A DNA stretch of 37,710 nucleotides, from positions 3,950,745 through 3,988,454 of the forward strand of contig BFEA01000003.1 of assembly GCA_003427395.1 (NCBI GenBank), written 5' to 3'. Origin of the DNA: Chara braunii. Taxonomy: Eukaryota > Streptophyta > Charophyceae > Charales > Characeae. The notes under the pieces were generated by a model, which saw only the letters and a list, made by a program, of their open reading frames with translations, searched no databases and was not told where the DNA came from. The position numbers and the translations under genes are program-made. Below, piece after piece: positions 17,477 through 28,300 of this stretch; the first letter of the stretch is position 1; each line of letters begins with the position of its first letter.

Positions 17477-17971
17477 ATGAGTAAAGATACGACTATCTCT
17501 GAGAGGGAATTGCAGTCGAGAAGAGAGAGGTTCCTTGCAGGCAACAGACCTTCGGATGAGGTGTTAGCAGAGACTTGCGAGATGTTGAGTTCCTTAGGGC
17601 GAAGAGAGGTTATTCCGTACGAGGTGGTGACCTATGAATTAGTGGACAGCGGTTGGGAGCAGATACGTCTTTACATTATCACCATTTGGTTCATAGCCGT
17701 TGAGGTGTATGATGTTAGGATTTACCTTCCAGTGGAACGACAAGGCGATTTGATTTACAGTCGGTGCTGGGAGCGCGCAGAAGAAGTCGTCGAGAGTGAG
17801 CGGGATAAAATTCTAGCACTAGGTAAGGAGGTAATCTGGGACACCCGGATAACGCTCTTTCAGGGGTTGCCCAGACCTCCTGTACCACGTCAGGTGGTTC
17901 GAGGGAGGAGCAATGAGGCAGTGGTTGGCTTAGCGCTTCGATACTTTAAGTTTGATGGTCGTAGGCGGTGA
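17477..17971 (+). CDS. Accessory protein B4 (family B), unknown function
   Basis: An intact 164-residue ORF from ATG and tandem paralogue of B3. Visible: SSLGRREVIPYEVVTYELVD, IAVEVYDVRIYLPVER, the helix CWERAEEVVESERDKILALG, ITLFQGLPRPPVPRQ and EAVVGLALRYF. Divergence from B3 is high while length and landmark order are kept, which suggests selection on both after duplication. Its TGA overlaps the first codon (GTG) of the following frame. Confidence 0.65.
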   Translation: MSKDTTISERELQSRRERFLAGNRPSDEVLAETCEMLSSLGRREVIPYEVVTYELVDSGWEQIRLYIITIWFIAVEVYDVRIYLPVERQGDLIYSRCWERAEEVVESERDKILALGKEVIWDTRITLFQGLPRPPVPRQVVRGRSNEAVVGLALRYFKFDGRRR

Positions 17972-18279
17972 TTACCTGCTCGCAGAAGCTCACGTCGCAC
18001 GCGTTAAGTGATCTAGCGCGGAGGGCATCGGTCGACCTACGAGAGAGTTTGCGTTCTTGTGCACCGGAAGAGTTGATGAGGATCGCGACAGAGAATTGTA
18101 GGAGAGTGAGGATATCAGAGTCCGGAGTCATAGAGATTAGAAGAGGTGTTCGTTGCATAGAAGAGCAGGAGGGAGAACTTTATTTTGACTCAGGGATTTT
18201 AGGTATCGAGGGTGAGCACGAGATACGAGACGAGACTGGGAGACTTGTTGCGATCCTGAGAGCGGTCGCAAATGAGTGA
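17968..18279 (+). CDS. Small ORF before gag, possible family C relative
   Basis: A 103-codon frame starting at GTG within GTGA at the end of B4, with no early ATG. A helical front (LTSHALSDLARRASVDLRES) is followed by strands (GVIEIRRGVRCIEEQEGELY, GRLVAILRAV). The strand part loosely resembles family C ends, but not convincingly. It finishes just before the 25-bp tandem repeats. Function unknown; a true start is not evident. Confidence 0.4.
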   Translation: MITCSQKLTSHALSDLARRASVDLRESLRSCAPEELMRIATENCRRVRISESGVIEIRRGVRCIEEQEGELYFDSGILGIEGEHEIRDETGRLVAILRAVANE

Positions 18280-18281
18280 CT

Positions 18282-18406
18282 GACTCTTTCATTGGTCCGG
18301 GCTGCGGATTCTTTCATAGGTCCAGGCTGCGGATTCATTCATAGATCCTGGCTGCGGATTCTTTCATAGGTCCGGGTTGCGGACTCATTCATAGGTCCAG
18401 GCTGTC
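18282..18406 (+). repeat. Five tandem 25-bp repeats before gag
   Basis: Five consecutive 25-base units of the form GATTCTTTCATAGGTCCAGG + CTGCG, each differing at one to four positions. They fill most of the gap between the accessory array and gag (18280-18446), where no gene is seen. The array separates two coding zones and could mark a regulatory spacer in the transcript. Confidence 0.85.
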
Positions 18407-18446
18407 GGTGCTGACCCACTAAATCGGAAGAGGGAAATCCGATACA

Positions 18447-20435
18447 ATGGGGCCGCATCCGGACGAGGAACAAGCGGTGTATCGAGCGTCGCCGGATAGG
18501 GCTCTGCGAGACCTCAAGGAGCGTCTCCGACAAAGCGCTCCTTTGAGGTGTGTAGAGCAGCCGGACGACGAAGAGCCTGAGGTAATGGCGCCTCCAGTCG
18601 CCAACGAGCCCAACAGGGCGCTTCCAGTGGAACGGACAGAGATTCTGACCGAGCCCCCGAGTTTTCGGCGTGAATCGTTTATTCAACGCTCATCTGTGTA
18701 TGAGCGTAGGGAGGATAGAGGCTACCTAGGAGGAGAAGACTGGAGGGACCAGTTTATTAGAGAGCAGTTATGGAGGGATAGAGAGAGGGCTGTGATGTCC
18801 AGAGGGGTATTTGACCCTGAGACAGGGGAATCTCACCCCCTGCCATACGAGACGAGAGATAGGTTCATCATCTCGCATCAGCCCTCGAAATTGGATACCA
18901 GACCTCCTGTTTTCAAAGGGTGTGGAATTACCGAATATATCGAAAAGTGGGAGTTGCACGCCTACCGAAGTCGGTGGACAGAGGATGAGATTATAGACAA
19001 CTTCTTGTTTAATGTGGACCCAAGCTTGAGTCAGGAGATTAAAGAGGCTTGACCCAAAGATAGGCGATGAGCTACTTATAAAACCAATATGTACGAGCTC
19101 TACAAACTAGAAGATGTTAAGAATTTTATCCGAGACTTGGAGCAGTTGACCCAAGGGGAGGGCGAGAGCGTCCGGGTTTTCGGAAAGCGGTTCCGGAAGG
19201 TATCTAATGCCCTTATGGCAAGAGGGAAGTTGTCAGAGGTTGAGAGATGCACGATCTTCCTTAGCCAGCTACCCAGAGGGAAGCAAAAGGCTGTGCTGAG
19301 AGAGACACCTCACGATAAGTTAGAATTTATTGCGTTACTTAAGTTGGCCATGAAGGCTGAGGCGGATGACTACAAGGACTTACTCTGGAGAGACATGCAG
19401 CAGCGGGACTATTCCCTCTATCAGGAATACGGGACCGATAGGTGCGCAGATTTCAACGACAAACCTTGGGCTGAGCGACGTTATCTGATGGATAAAGATG
19501 GATATCAGCGGACGAAGGATAAGGATGCGGTAATAGAGGAGATGTAAGAAAAGATGAAGGAAATGGTCAGGCAAATGACAAATTTCGAAACGAAGGTCGG
19601 AACTACGTACCGGGACAAGCCTGGATCCCCCTACTCTCTACGATGGGATCGTCGGAACACCGAACCATGGAGGAGTGTCGAAGACCGTAACCCTCGCACA
19701 TTGGCTGATTACCTCGCAAGGGAAAGAGATGAAGATGAGTGGCGACGTAGAGATGAAGAGGATTGTAGACGTAGGGATGAGGAGGATTGAAGGCGCGAAG
19801 ATGAGGATAATCGGAGGCGTAGAGAGGATGAAGAGCGGAGGCGCAGGGATGATGATATAGACAAAGACCGTCGGCGTGATGGGTATAGAGGAGGAGATTC
19901 TTATAGTCGATGTGACAGATCCGACCAGTATCTGCGCAGTCCCAGGTACGGTGGGAATATCGAAGGGTACCGGAGCCCGGGCAATTTTAACTCGAGGGAT
20001 AGAGAGGATTGCCGCAGCAGATGGGAATCGGACAGAGACCGCCGAGATGGATATCGAAGCGGTTACGAACGGACAGGGAGAGGGGGATATCCTGCGTCGC
20101 CAGGATACCCCAAGTCCCCAAACTATCCGAGATCTCCTGGGTCGTCCAATCAGGACGCGAGACGGCCAACTATTATGAGTACTAAGGAGCGACCCCCTAC
20201 ACCAAGAAAGTCGTGTATCTATTGTAGGGGAGACGATCACCTCAAGAGAGACTATCCTGACCTCAAGCGGGCGATAGATGAGGGACTTGTCGTACTTGAT
20301 GATCGCAAGTACGTCAAGTGGGCGGATAACCTCGGAGATGTATCGATGTTTCCTTCAATGAAGGAGAACGTGGAGGCTAGGCGAGTACTACCGAACAAGG
20401 GCAAAGGAGTGGCAAGGAGCCAGAGTGTGAGGTGA
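18447..20435 (+). pseudogene. gag: Gag with zinc knuckle, three in-frame stops (inner element)
   Basis: One reading frame from ATG 18447 to TGA 20433, interrupted at 19050 (TGA), 19545 (TAA) and 19788 (TGA). In order: a Pro/Glu-rich N-terminus, the core with PPVFKGCGITEYIEKWELHA, the Gag homology signature GEGESVRVFGKRFRKV, LPRGKQKAVL, a charged RRRDEED-type linker, an Arg/Gly/Tyr-rich part and a nucleocapsid zinc knuckle near 20213. The knuckle reads C-X2-C-X4-H-X4-Y, so the last cysteine is replaced by tyrosine. Gag packages the RNA and forms particles. A frameshift at about 20432 separates it from the protease frame; in the outer element the two are in one frame. Confidence 0.8.
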
Positions 20436-21573
20436 GTCTGTCTTCTGATGACGAGGCTCCTATGACACCTATACGGGTGGCGGCGACTAAGTCCGCTAGA
20501 CCTTCTTCTTCGAAGAAGGCTGACACGGATTATGTAATGACAGAGAAGGATGGGCAGAGTATTGAAGGAGAAGAAGTGATACTTTCGTCGTGCAAACGAG
20601 GAGTCAGGAAGTTTACGATGAAGAGCACTCTGGATGACATAGATACGGTTGAGCATCTTAGAGGTGCGCTCAGGCAGCTGATGCAGTGCACTATACTTTA
20701 GTACTTGGCAGCCTCGAGACCAGCGCGGGATGAGTTCCAGATGATTACGCGTAAAACGCGTATTCCTCTTAGCGACGAAGTCCAGATGGCAACCAAACAG
20801 GATGAGACACCCACTGTTGCGGTATCAAGCGTAATCACTAAGGCGGATCGCGCTGCCACAGTGTTCCTAGATGGGAAGGAGGGAGTGCCTCCTGACAAGT
20901 TTTATATCCTAGGCAGTGGGACAGTACAGACTACACTCAATGACGAGGTAGTCCTTTATGCTGTAATTGATAATGGCAGTGAAGCTGTCATCATAGATGA
21001 GGAGTTGGCGGTGCGATTGGGATTGGATCTTGATAGGTCATATCAGTTCGAGATAGAAACTGCTGATGAAAGAAAGCAAAAAGTCTCCGGGGTCTGTCAC
21101 AAAGCAGCAATCGAGGTTGAGGGATTGAGGGTAATGATGCTTGTCTTCGCGGTTCGAGACTGCAGTTCCGAGCTACTATTGGGACGGACGTGGCTGAGCC
21201 ATGTCCATGCCGTTACTATAAAACGGTCGGATGGAAGCCAGATGCTTTCCATCAAGCGTCCAGACGGTGGGCGGATTATGATGGAGACGGTAGAGCCTCG
21301 TGATCCGAGGAACAGAGCAGTTCTCGCTGCAGGGGGCCGCGTACTGTTCCCCTTGCAAATCGCTCCCTGAGCTTTTGCGAAAAGAAGTACGGACCCCTGC
21401 TTACAGAAGAAGAAGGTCGGATAGTCGAAGTCGAGGATTTAGGCACTCGTGTCCGTGTGGGAGGAAACTCTTATCCTAAGACAGAAAACGAGGAGTTTGG
21501 AGGAATGATTTTTGTGTCTTTTTTAAGGGCGCAGCCCCCTACGGGGGACGACCAAAAAGACACAAGACAGTAG
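20432..21573 (+). pseudogene. pro: Retropepsin-like protease region (inner element)
   Basis: The frame from 20432 has TAG at 20699-20701 and runs to 21370; a frameshift there leads into the last 68 codons, which end at TAG 21571. Conserved blocks shared with the outer copy: TLDDIDTVEHLR, YLAASRPARDEF, FYILGSG, the active-site region YAVIDNGSEAVI (Asp at 20969), SSELLLGRTWLS, GSQMLSIKRPDG and the tail VEVEDLGTRV / EEFGG. The active-site triplet is Asp-Asn-Gly instead of the usual Asp-Thr/Ser-Gly, and the outer copy has the same. Protease cuts the Gag and Pol precursors. Confidence 0.75.
21519..21547 (+). promoter_or_regulatory. Programmed -1 frameshift signal (inner element)
   Basis: The protease frame reads TCT TTT TTA, giving the slippery heptamer T TTT TTA at 21519-21525 in the correct phase, the class used by HIV-1. 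Nine bases later CCCCC-TAC-GGGGG (21535-21547) can form a short strong hairpin. Slipping back one base opens the frame FFKGAAPYGGRPKRHKTVAQ, which aligns with the equivalent outer frame and leads into reverse transcriptase. Confidence 0.8.
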
Positions 21574-24500
21574 CTCAGAAGGTTAAGCCGGCGGCCGTAG
21601 CTCGAGAGCGATCCGTTTTAGATGGGGTATCCGAGTAAGAGATCGCTAGAGAAATTAAAGAGAAGAAGAGAAAGGAGCCGCAATGACTGACAGAAAAGAG
21701 GATAGCGGAGATAGACATAGGAGACAGAAATCTGACTGAGCCGGAGAAAGAGCGAGTGTTAGAAGTCCTAAAGTCCTGCGACAAATCTATAGCTTTCAGT
21801 GATGCTGAAATAGGAAGGATTGATCCTAGGTATGCTAAGCTTGCAAGGATCTACACGATTCCGCATACGCCATGGAATGACGCAGGGTGGAAGTTTGCTC
21901 AGAAAGAGAAGGAAGAGGTGATCTCCTTTCTCAAAGAGAAGATGACATCACACGTAGTTGAGCCATGTGATAGCGCGTACGCGAATAGATGGTTCTTCTT
22001 AAGGAAGCCTAATGGAAAGATTCGATGGATTCAAGACCTTCAGAAGGTCAATGCTGTGACGATTTGGGATGTAGGCTCCGTACCGCACGCTGATCTATTA
22101 GCAGAAGGCGCGGAAGGCAGATCCGTTTATTCTGTCTGTGATTTATTTTTAGGATATGACGAGATACCACTAGATCCGAGAGATAGGCATCTCAAAGCCA
22201 TGCACACGCCGCTCGGATTAGTGCAAATGATGGTCGTTTCGATGGGATGGACCAATGGGGTAGCGGTCTTTCATAGAGCCATGCTAGCGGTTCTGAAGGA
22301 CTTTATCCCTGATAAAGTAGAAGTTTTTTTGGACGACTTTCCGATAAAAGGACCAGTGGTGAAAGACGAAACAGAAGTCGCCCCTGGCGTCAGGAGATTT
22401 GTTGAGCAACACCTGACGGATATTTATGCTGTCCTGGAGCAGCTAGATGAAGCTAACCTGACGGTTAGCGGGACAAAGAGCCGATGGGCCGTATCGACGA
22501 TTAAAATTCTAGGGTTTATATGTGACGCGAAAGGCCGACGCCCCGACCCTGGGAAGCTGGAGAAGTAGTTGAATTGGCCGACTCCTTTGCACAGTGCAAC
22601 TGAAATTCGCCAGTTCTTAGGGATTGTTGGTTATTGGCGGATCTTCATATGTGGATATGCGGAGAAGGCAGAGCCTCTGCGGATCCTTCTTAGGAAGACC
22701 GAGAAGTTCTACTGGGATTCTTCTCAAGAGCTTGCAGTGCAATCCCTCAAGGAAGAATTTAAGGAAGGCGGGCGAATTCTATGTGTGTCATTCTTTGAGG
22801 ACGAGACGGACAGACTGTTCATAGTGTCTACGGATGCTGGGTCGTGTTCGGTTGGGGGATTGCTTTCTCAAAAGGATGCTGATGGCAAGGAAATGTCATT
22901 GAGGTTCGAGAGACGAACACTCAACACTTAAGAGCGTAACTACAGTCGGTTTAAAAAGGAAGTGTTGGTTGTTCTACGGTGCTTAGATACCTTTAGGCAT
23001 TACATATACGGGAGGCGATTCGTTATTAGGGTAAACCCTACGGCTGTGGCGTTAGTCCTACAGAAGGATTTCAGTTTGACGGATCCTACTATCGCTCGGT
23101 GGCTGATCATGATTCGACTTTATGATTATACTGTGAAGAGGATCTCGGGAGCAAAGAACGCCGTGGCTGACGGACTCTCACGGATTCCGATTGAGGTGGA
23201 GCGGGTGATAGCAGTTGCTGCGTTGACTATGACTGAGCCTAGACGAATGGATCGCTTCCTAGTCAATCTCTATGAAGGTAAGTACCGCACTATAGGGTTG
23301 CATCTGTCAGGAGAGGAAAGCACTGATTCGGACATCCGGAGACAGGCGGCACAGTACTGCCTTAGAGTTGGATATTTGTTTCGTCGACCTGTGGGAGCAG
23401 GGATGCCTCTACGGGTGATCTGTGACCCAGAGGAGAAACAATCCATAGTAGCCGAGTTACATGACGGTGTAGTCGGAGGACATAGAGGAGTAAAAGGAAC
23501 ATACGAGAAGGTTCGCAGACTATATTGGTGGGAAGGACAGTACAAGGACATTGAAAAGTATTGCGAAACTTGTGAGGACTACCAGAAGAGGTCCCTTATC
23601 AGATATAAAGAGCCGCTTCATCCTTCATATCCTACTAGACCGGGAGAGAAAGTGCATATTGATCTGGTGAAGATGCCGAAGGGTGTAGGGAACATGAACT
23701 ATGTAGTGAACATCAGGGATGATTTCACTGGCTTTGTCGATGGTAAGCCTATCAGAACGAAGGTCGCAAGAGAAGTTAAGAACTTCGTCCTGGAATATCT
23801 GTCAAGATATGGATGCGTTAGTAAGATTGTGATGGATAGAGGAACGGAGTTCCTTGCAGATGAGGTCCAAAGCGTGTTCAAGAAAGCGGGGGCTAGAGTA
23901 TCTATAGCTACTACCTATCACCCCCAGTCCAATGCGCCTGTAGAGCGGGGCCACCAGTCCTTGATAGCATCGCTGTCCAAGTGGTGTAGAGGAAAGAATA
24001 GTGATTGGCCGAAGTATTTCAGGTATGCGATATGGGCGGACAATGTCACTATCCGAGCTAGTACGGGCTACCCTCCTTACACTCTATGGTTTGGAAGGCA
24101 CTGTCCTCTGCCCATAGAGTTTCACGTTGACAGTTGGACTACAGTTAACTGGGCAGAAAACATGACACGGGAAGAGTTACTAACAGCTAGGACTAGACAG
24201 ATAGCTTACAGACTAGAGGATAACCTCATGACTGCAGCCAATCCACTGGCGGTGGAAAGAGAGAAAAGTAAAGTGAGATGGGATAAGGATGTCAGAATCA
24301 GAAAAGAGAACATTAAAGTCGATGATATGGTTCTTCTCTACGCCGCCGCTCTAGAGAGAACATGGACGGGAAAACTGGCTAACAGATGGATGGGTCTATA
24401 TCGAGTAGTTGGTGAGTTAAGCTGGTGTGCATATATGATTGCTGAGCTAGATGGATCGAAATGGAAGGATCATGTGGCAGGAGCTAGGTTGAAGCTGTTT

Positions 24501-24578
24501 AGGCCAAGGGCGACTCCTACTTCTGTACCGACGCCAAGGTCGCAGATGAAAAGGGACCGTCAAGACGGTTCGAGGTAG
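21522..24578 (+). pseudogene. pol: Pol: reverse transcriptase, RNase H, integrase (inner element)
   Basis: One frame from the slippery site to TAG 24576, with in-frame stops at 21636, 21684, 22566 and 22929 and similarity to the outer Pol across each. RT: WFFLRKPNGKIRWIQDLQ, SVCDLFLGYDEIPL, MGWTNGVAVFHRAM, catalytic FLDD with Asp pair at 22332-22337. RNase H: FIVSTDAG, and RVNPTAVA where the outer copy has RVDPT, so an expected acidic residue is Asn; then NAVADGLSRI. Integrase: H-X6-H-X26-C-X6-C? zinc region beginning at 23460, with cysteines at 23562 and 23571 (C-X2-C), then the complete catalytic triad Asp 23661, Asp 23835, Glu 23943 (35 residues between the last two). The C-terminal LANRWMGLYRV resembles the GPY/F module. 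Confidence 0.9.
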
Positions 24579-24907
24579 GTGAGAGCTCGAGGAAGAGGAA
24601 GAGAGTAGAGACCAGGAAAGTGAAGGGCTTAACGCTAGGAAAGAAAAGGAAATGGATTTTCGTCCTACAAAGACCTAAGCGCAGGGTCCGCATTAGGAAG
24701 AGTGGCACAGTTGGCACACGGACTCCCCAACGAAAGAAGAAGCAAAGAAGGACTCTTGTATCAAAACCCAAACGATTGTGTTGTAAGAAAGGGAAGAAGC
24801 ACCCTCCCAGCCCCCGAATCCCTGAGAAACCCAAGCGCCAGACAGAGAAGAGGAGGCACTTGCATCGAGAGCGAGTGGTCCACTTAGATCTGGTGCGTTT
24901 TGTCTAA
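24566..24907 (+). pseudogene. Basic C-terminal tail of Pol (inner element)
   Basis: A frame beginning near 24566, shifted relative to pol, encodes a Lys/Arg-rich stretch (RKRKRVETRK, KKRKWIF, KRRVRIRK, RKKKQRR, KRLCCKKGKK) and stops at 24905-24907. The outer element has a similarly basic tail after its integrase. The match in position and composition suggests a basic extension of integrase joined to pol before a frameshift around 24550-24570. Basic tails can bind nucleic acid or direct nuclear import; that role is inference. Confidence 0.5.
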
Positions 24908-25299
24908 ATCTTGGCGGAGCGGGCTCGACGGGGGCGTCGAGAGGAGGTCTGGGCTTGTTTGTCGGGCGACCGAAGGTTAGCCGACCGCCCTAATACCGCG
25001 AGATTGGCCCGTAAAAAAGTTGTCTGCGAAGGAATCGGCCGAGAGTTTTGTCCGACCAACCGGGAGAAATTAGGGTAGTCAGATCACCCCTAATTTTGGA
25101 TGTGTCGACCATTAGGACTAGTCCTAGAAATGGATGAGAGGGGCTACCTCTTCCGCCACGCTGAGGTCCACCTCTTTTCCACCGACTCCAGGCCGTTTCC
25201 CGAACGACCGGCCGCGGGACATTGAATTGAGAGTAGGCTTTGGCAAGACCTTTAAACGGTGTCCAATAGACGCGAGGACGGGGCCCATATTTAATTAAA

Positions 25300-25700
25300 T
25301 TTAATATTAAAATTAAAAATGTGAAAAAGAATTAAAACCAAACGTAGAGGGAAGAAAAACAAAATATTCATTAAATTATTTGAAAACGTCATTATTTAAA
25401 ATTTAATGGGGTCGCCCTCATTTATCGACATTTCAGGTAATAAAATTAAAAACATGAAAAATAATCAAAAGCAATTAAAGGAGGAAGAAAACAAGGGATT
25501 TTTGTTATTTAGTCAGATTTAATCGGAATTAAATTCTGACGGGATTGTTTTTATTATTGTTAATTTTAATAATGGAATTAAAAAATAAGAAAAGTGAATA
25601 AAAATGCAGAGAAGGAAGAAAAACCATGATTATTAGATGATTGACGGAACTTGTTCAATTTGTTCGCGATCGGAATTAATCCTGGATTATTTATTTACTC
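25300..25700 (+). repeat. Three degenerate 133-bp tandem repeats
   Basis: The phrase AATTAAAAA...TGAAAA, followed by an AGAGGGAAGAAAAAC-like run, begins at 25311, 25444 and 25577, exactly 133 bases apart. The copies are AT-rich and considerably diverged. They lie in the presumed U3 part of the inner 3' LTR. No coding potential. Confidence 0.75.
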
Positions 25701-25799
25701 TATTTTCTAATGATCTTCATTGTTTCGCAATGATTGAGATTGATCGCATGGCCTATCTGATTTCCCGGACTTCTGGCCTTATCACGATCCATGACCTAT

Positions 25800-27150
25800 G
25801 AGTGTGTGTGTTATCGGTGTGGATGTAAATGGCTGCCGTAGTGTTACCGTTGTTTTACCTCGGTTGAGCTGCTCGACTTCGTTGTGTCAGTGTGGCCGCT
25901 GCTCCGGTAGAGACATGAGGTTTGGGGGAGGTTCGGAACTGCTACGGCAGGGCTACGTGGGTTCGATATCGGCATGCTTCAGGTCCGACATTGGGCACGG
26001 CATCAGCATTTCACGGTTGTCTCATGCTCAGTAATGGCTCGGCATCATTGAGGTACATACTGCAGATCAATTTCAGGTTTGGTATTGGTTCGGCATCAGC
26101 GTGATTCAGTTCACTGCAGTTCGGGACAGAGGACACAAGTTCGATATTAATATTCGGAGCTGGTGGTTTACAGTAATACGTTTGATTATTCTTTGTGGTA
26201 ACGGACGACGGGCTACCCTTTCATTTTGATCTGGCCTTTGATCCTGTGCAGTAAAGCCCTGGCGCAGTATTCCGGTGCCTGGTACAACACTGAGTGGCTC
26301 AGCACTGTTGTGGTACCTGGCCCTAGTGAGCTGGTTGGTATTACCGGAGCGGGTCACCTTCTGGGCCTGGTGCTCCGGGGCTGCCGAAACGTCGAAGTCT
26401 GGTCCCGCGGCTTCCTAGGGCCTGGGAGTGGTCTGGTGAGAAAAGTATGTCCTAGCGGAGATATATGAGTGAGCTGGCCAGAGAACGGGGGGAAGATACT
26501 TTCATTTGGTAGTGCGCCAGGCGTCCGCGGCCCACATCAGCTCGATTGACTTCAGACGGAGAGGACTGGCGCGCCTGGCGTGCTCAGCCCAAACCGCCAG
26601 TCTGGGGCAAGGCGCAGGTAGCCGTTGACGGATATGAGATGAGGGAATGACTGGACTAAGAACAGGGGGGGGGAAGTGCGTCAGATGTTCATCGCCTGCA
26701 TCAGCCCCGGAGACTTTGAAGGGTGCGCGTTGGTGGAGGAAAGGAAAACGACGCTGAGGAGAAGGGATGAGGAATAGTATGCACGGCGTACCCAGTCCGC
26801 CTCCCGCTTCGATGTTGACAGGGACAGCGCGCTGAGGGCGTGTGATCTCGAACAGGCGTAAGCGGACAGGCTAAGGCGAGTGAAGATTCGGACCGCGCTC
26901 AGGGAAGGCGTATCTGACGTGTCCAGTATAAGTTTGTGCTCTGAACAAAGTTCAGATGATCCGTTGACAGGGTGGTTGGAAAGAGACTGGTGACCGTAGC
27001 CTGCGAATCATCTCCAAGGATCGGGTATCTTGGAAGAGAGGGGAGACTTTGTATGTGGACGAAGTACCCAGCAAATCCTCGCCCGATTCGTAGCGAGCGT
27101 TCATGACACAGGCGATTCAAACACACGGGCAGCTTTGCAGGTGGTTTTCA
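25800..27150 (+). other. LTR interior, no gene seen
   Basis: GC-richer sequence with short open frames that show no family landmarks. A loose direct repeat of about 170 bases is visible: GATATATGAGTGAGCTGG...AACGGGGGGA near 26459 and GATATGAGATGAGG...AACAGGGGGGGGG near 26631, each followed by a GTGCG(C/T)CAG and CATCAGC phrase. Phrases such as TTCGGCATCAGC recur at 25960-26110. Confidence 0.5.
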
Positions 27151-27159
27151 AGGTAAGGG

Positions 27160-28300
27160 TCTACCATGAAGAGAGGGACGGACACTTGCAGTTTGCACGG
27201 GCTTGATATGCCCGTTTCCCCACTGAGGAATTATAAGCGTTAATCTGCCCCGAAAAGCGGGGCCAATACATGCAGTATGCACGGGCTTGATATGCCCGTT
27301 TCTCTATTGAGCAATTACATGAGTTAATCTACCCCGAAAAGCGGGGCGTATACATTCAGATATTTGGGCTTGATATGCCCGCTGCATACTTACAGAATAT
27401 CAGCTCTGAATCTGTTCTCAAAATAGGAGCGAATGCATTCAGATTTTCGGGCTTGATATGCTCGTTTCTCTACTGAGCAATTATAAGCGTCAATCTGCCC
27501 TGAAGAGCGGGGCGGACACTTGCAGTTTGTACGGGCTTGATGCCCGTTTCCCCACTGAGCAATTATAAGCGTTAATTTGCCCCGAAAAGCGGGGCCAATA
27601 CATGCAGTCTGCATGGGCTAGATAGGCCCGTTTTTTTTTGAACAATTTAAAAGCGTTAATCTGCCCCGAAAAGCGGAAAGAAAACTTGCAGTCTGCATGG
27701 GCTTGATATGCCCATTTCTCTACTGAGCAATTACATGCGTTAATCTACCCCGAAAAGCGGGTCGTATACATTCAGATATTTGGGCTTGATATGCCCGCTG
27801 CACCCTTACAGAATATGAACTCTGAATCTGTTCTCAAAATCGGAGCAGATACATTCAGGTTTTCGAGTTTGATATGCCCGCCGCATCCTTCCTAAATATA
27901 AGTTCTGAATCTGTCTCCAAAAATTGAGGCGTATACCTTCGGGTTTTTTTCGCGTGACATGTCTACTGTATTATTCTGAGAATATAAGATTGGAATCAAC
28001 TCTCGAAAGTGGGGCGATCACATACAAATTTCGAGGTTGATGTGCCCTTTTCATACGTTTCAGAACCCGAGCTTGGAAACTGTCCCCGAAAATGGGGTGA
28101 ATACATCCAGACTTTGGGCGTGATATGTCGGATCATGTCTCTCACAATATAAGCGTTGTGCCTTTGGGAGCAGGGCCAACACAGTCGGATTTTGGCCTTG
28201 ACAACCCCGCAGCATTCTCCTCGGATAAAGAACATCGAACCTGCCCTCGGAGAAGGGGCAAATACATCCTCGGCCTGACTGTACTTCTCCAGATTGTTAA
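27160..28300 (+). repeat. Array of about fourteen 83-bp repeats with two palindromes each
   Basis: The landmark GGGCTTGATATGCCC, or a drifted form, starts at 27199, 27283, 27366, 27449, 27533, 27615, 27699, 27782, 27865, about 27949, 28033, 28116, about 28194 and about 28275, a spacing of 82-84 bases apart from the last two. Well-kept units contain two inverted repeats: GGGC...GCCC, and CCCCGAAAAGCGGGG with a perfect 5-bp stem. They also hold ATTATAAGCG. Some units alternate with a second version (CTGAATCTGTTCTCAAAAT). The last units form the left part of the segment shared with the 5' LTR. Confidence 0.9.

Noticed and set aside
24595-24907. Envelope-like gene after integrase
   Set aside because: The region encodes only a Lys/Arg-rich tail with no signal peptide, transmembrane segment or cysteine pattern.
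27160-28300. CRISPR-like array
   Set aside because: Regular spacing and palindromes, but the whole 83-bp unit repeats with no unique spacers, and the setting is a eukaryotic LTR.
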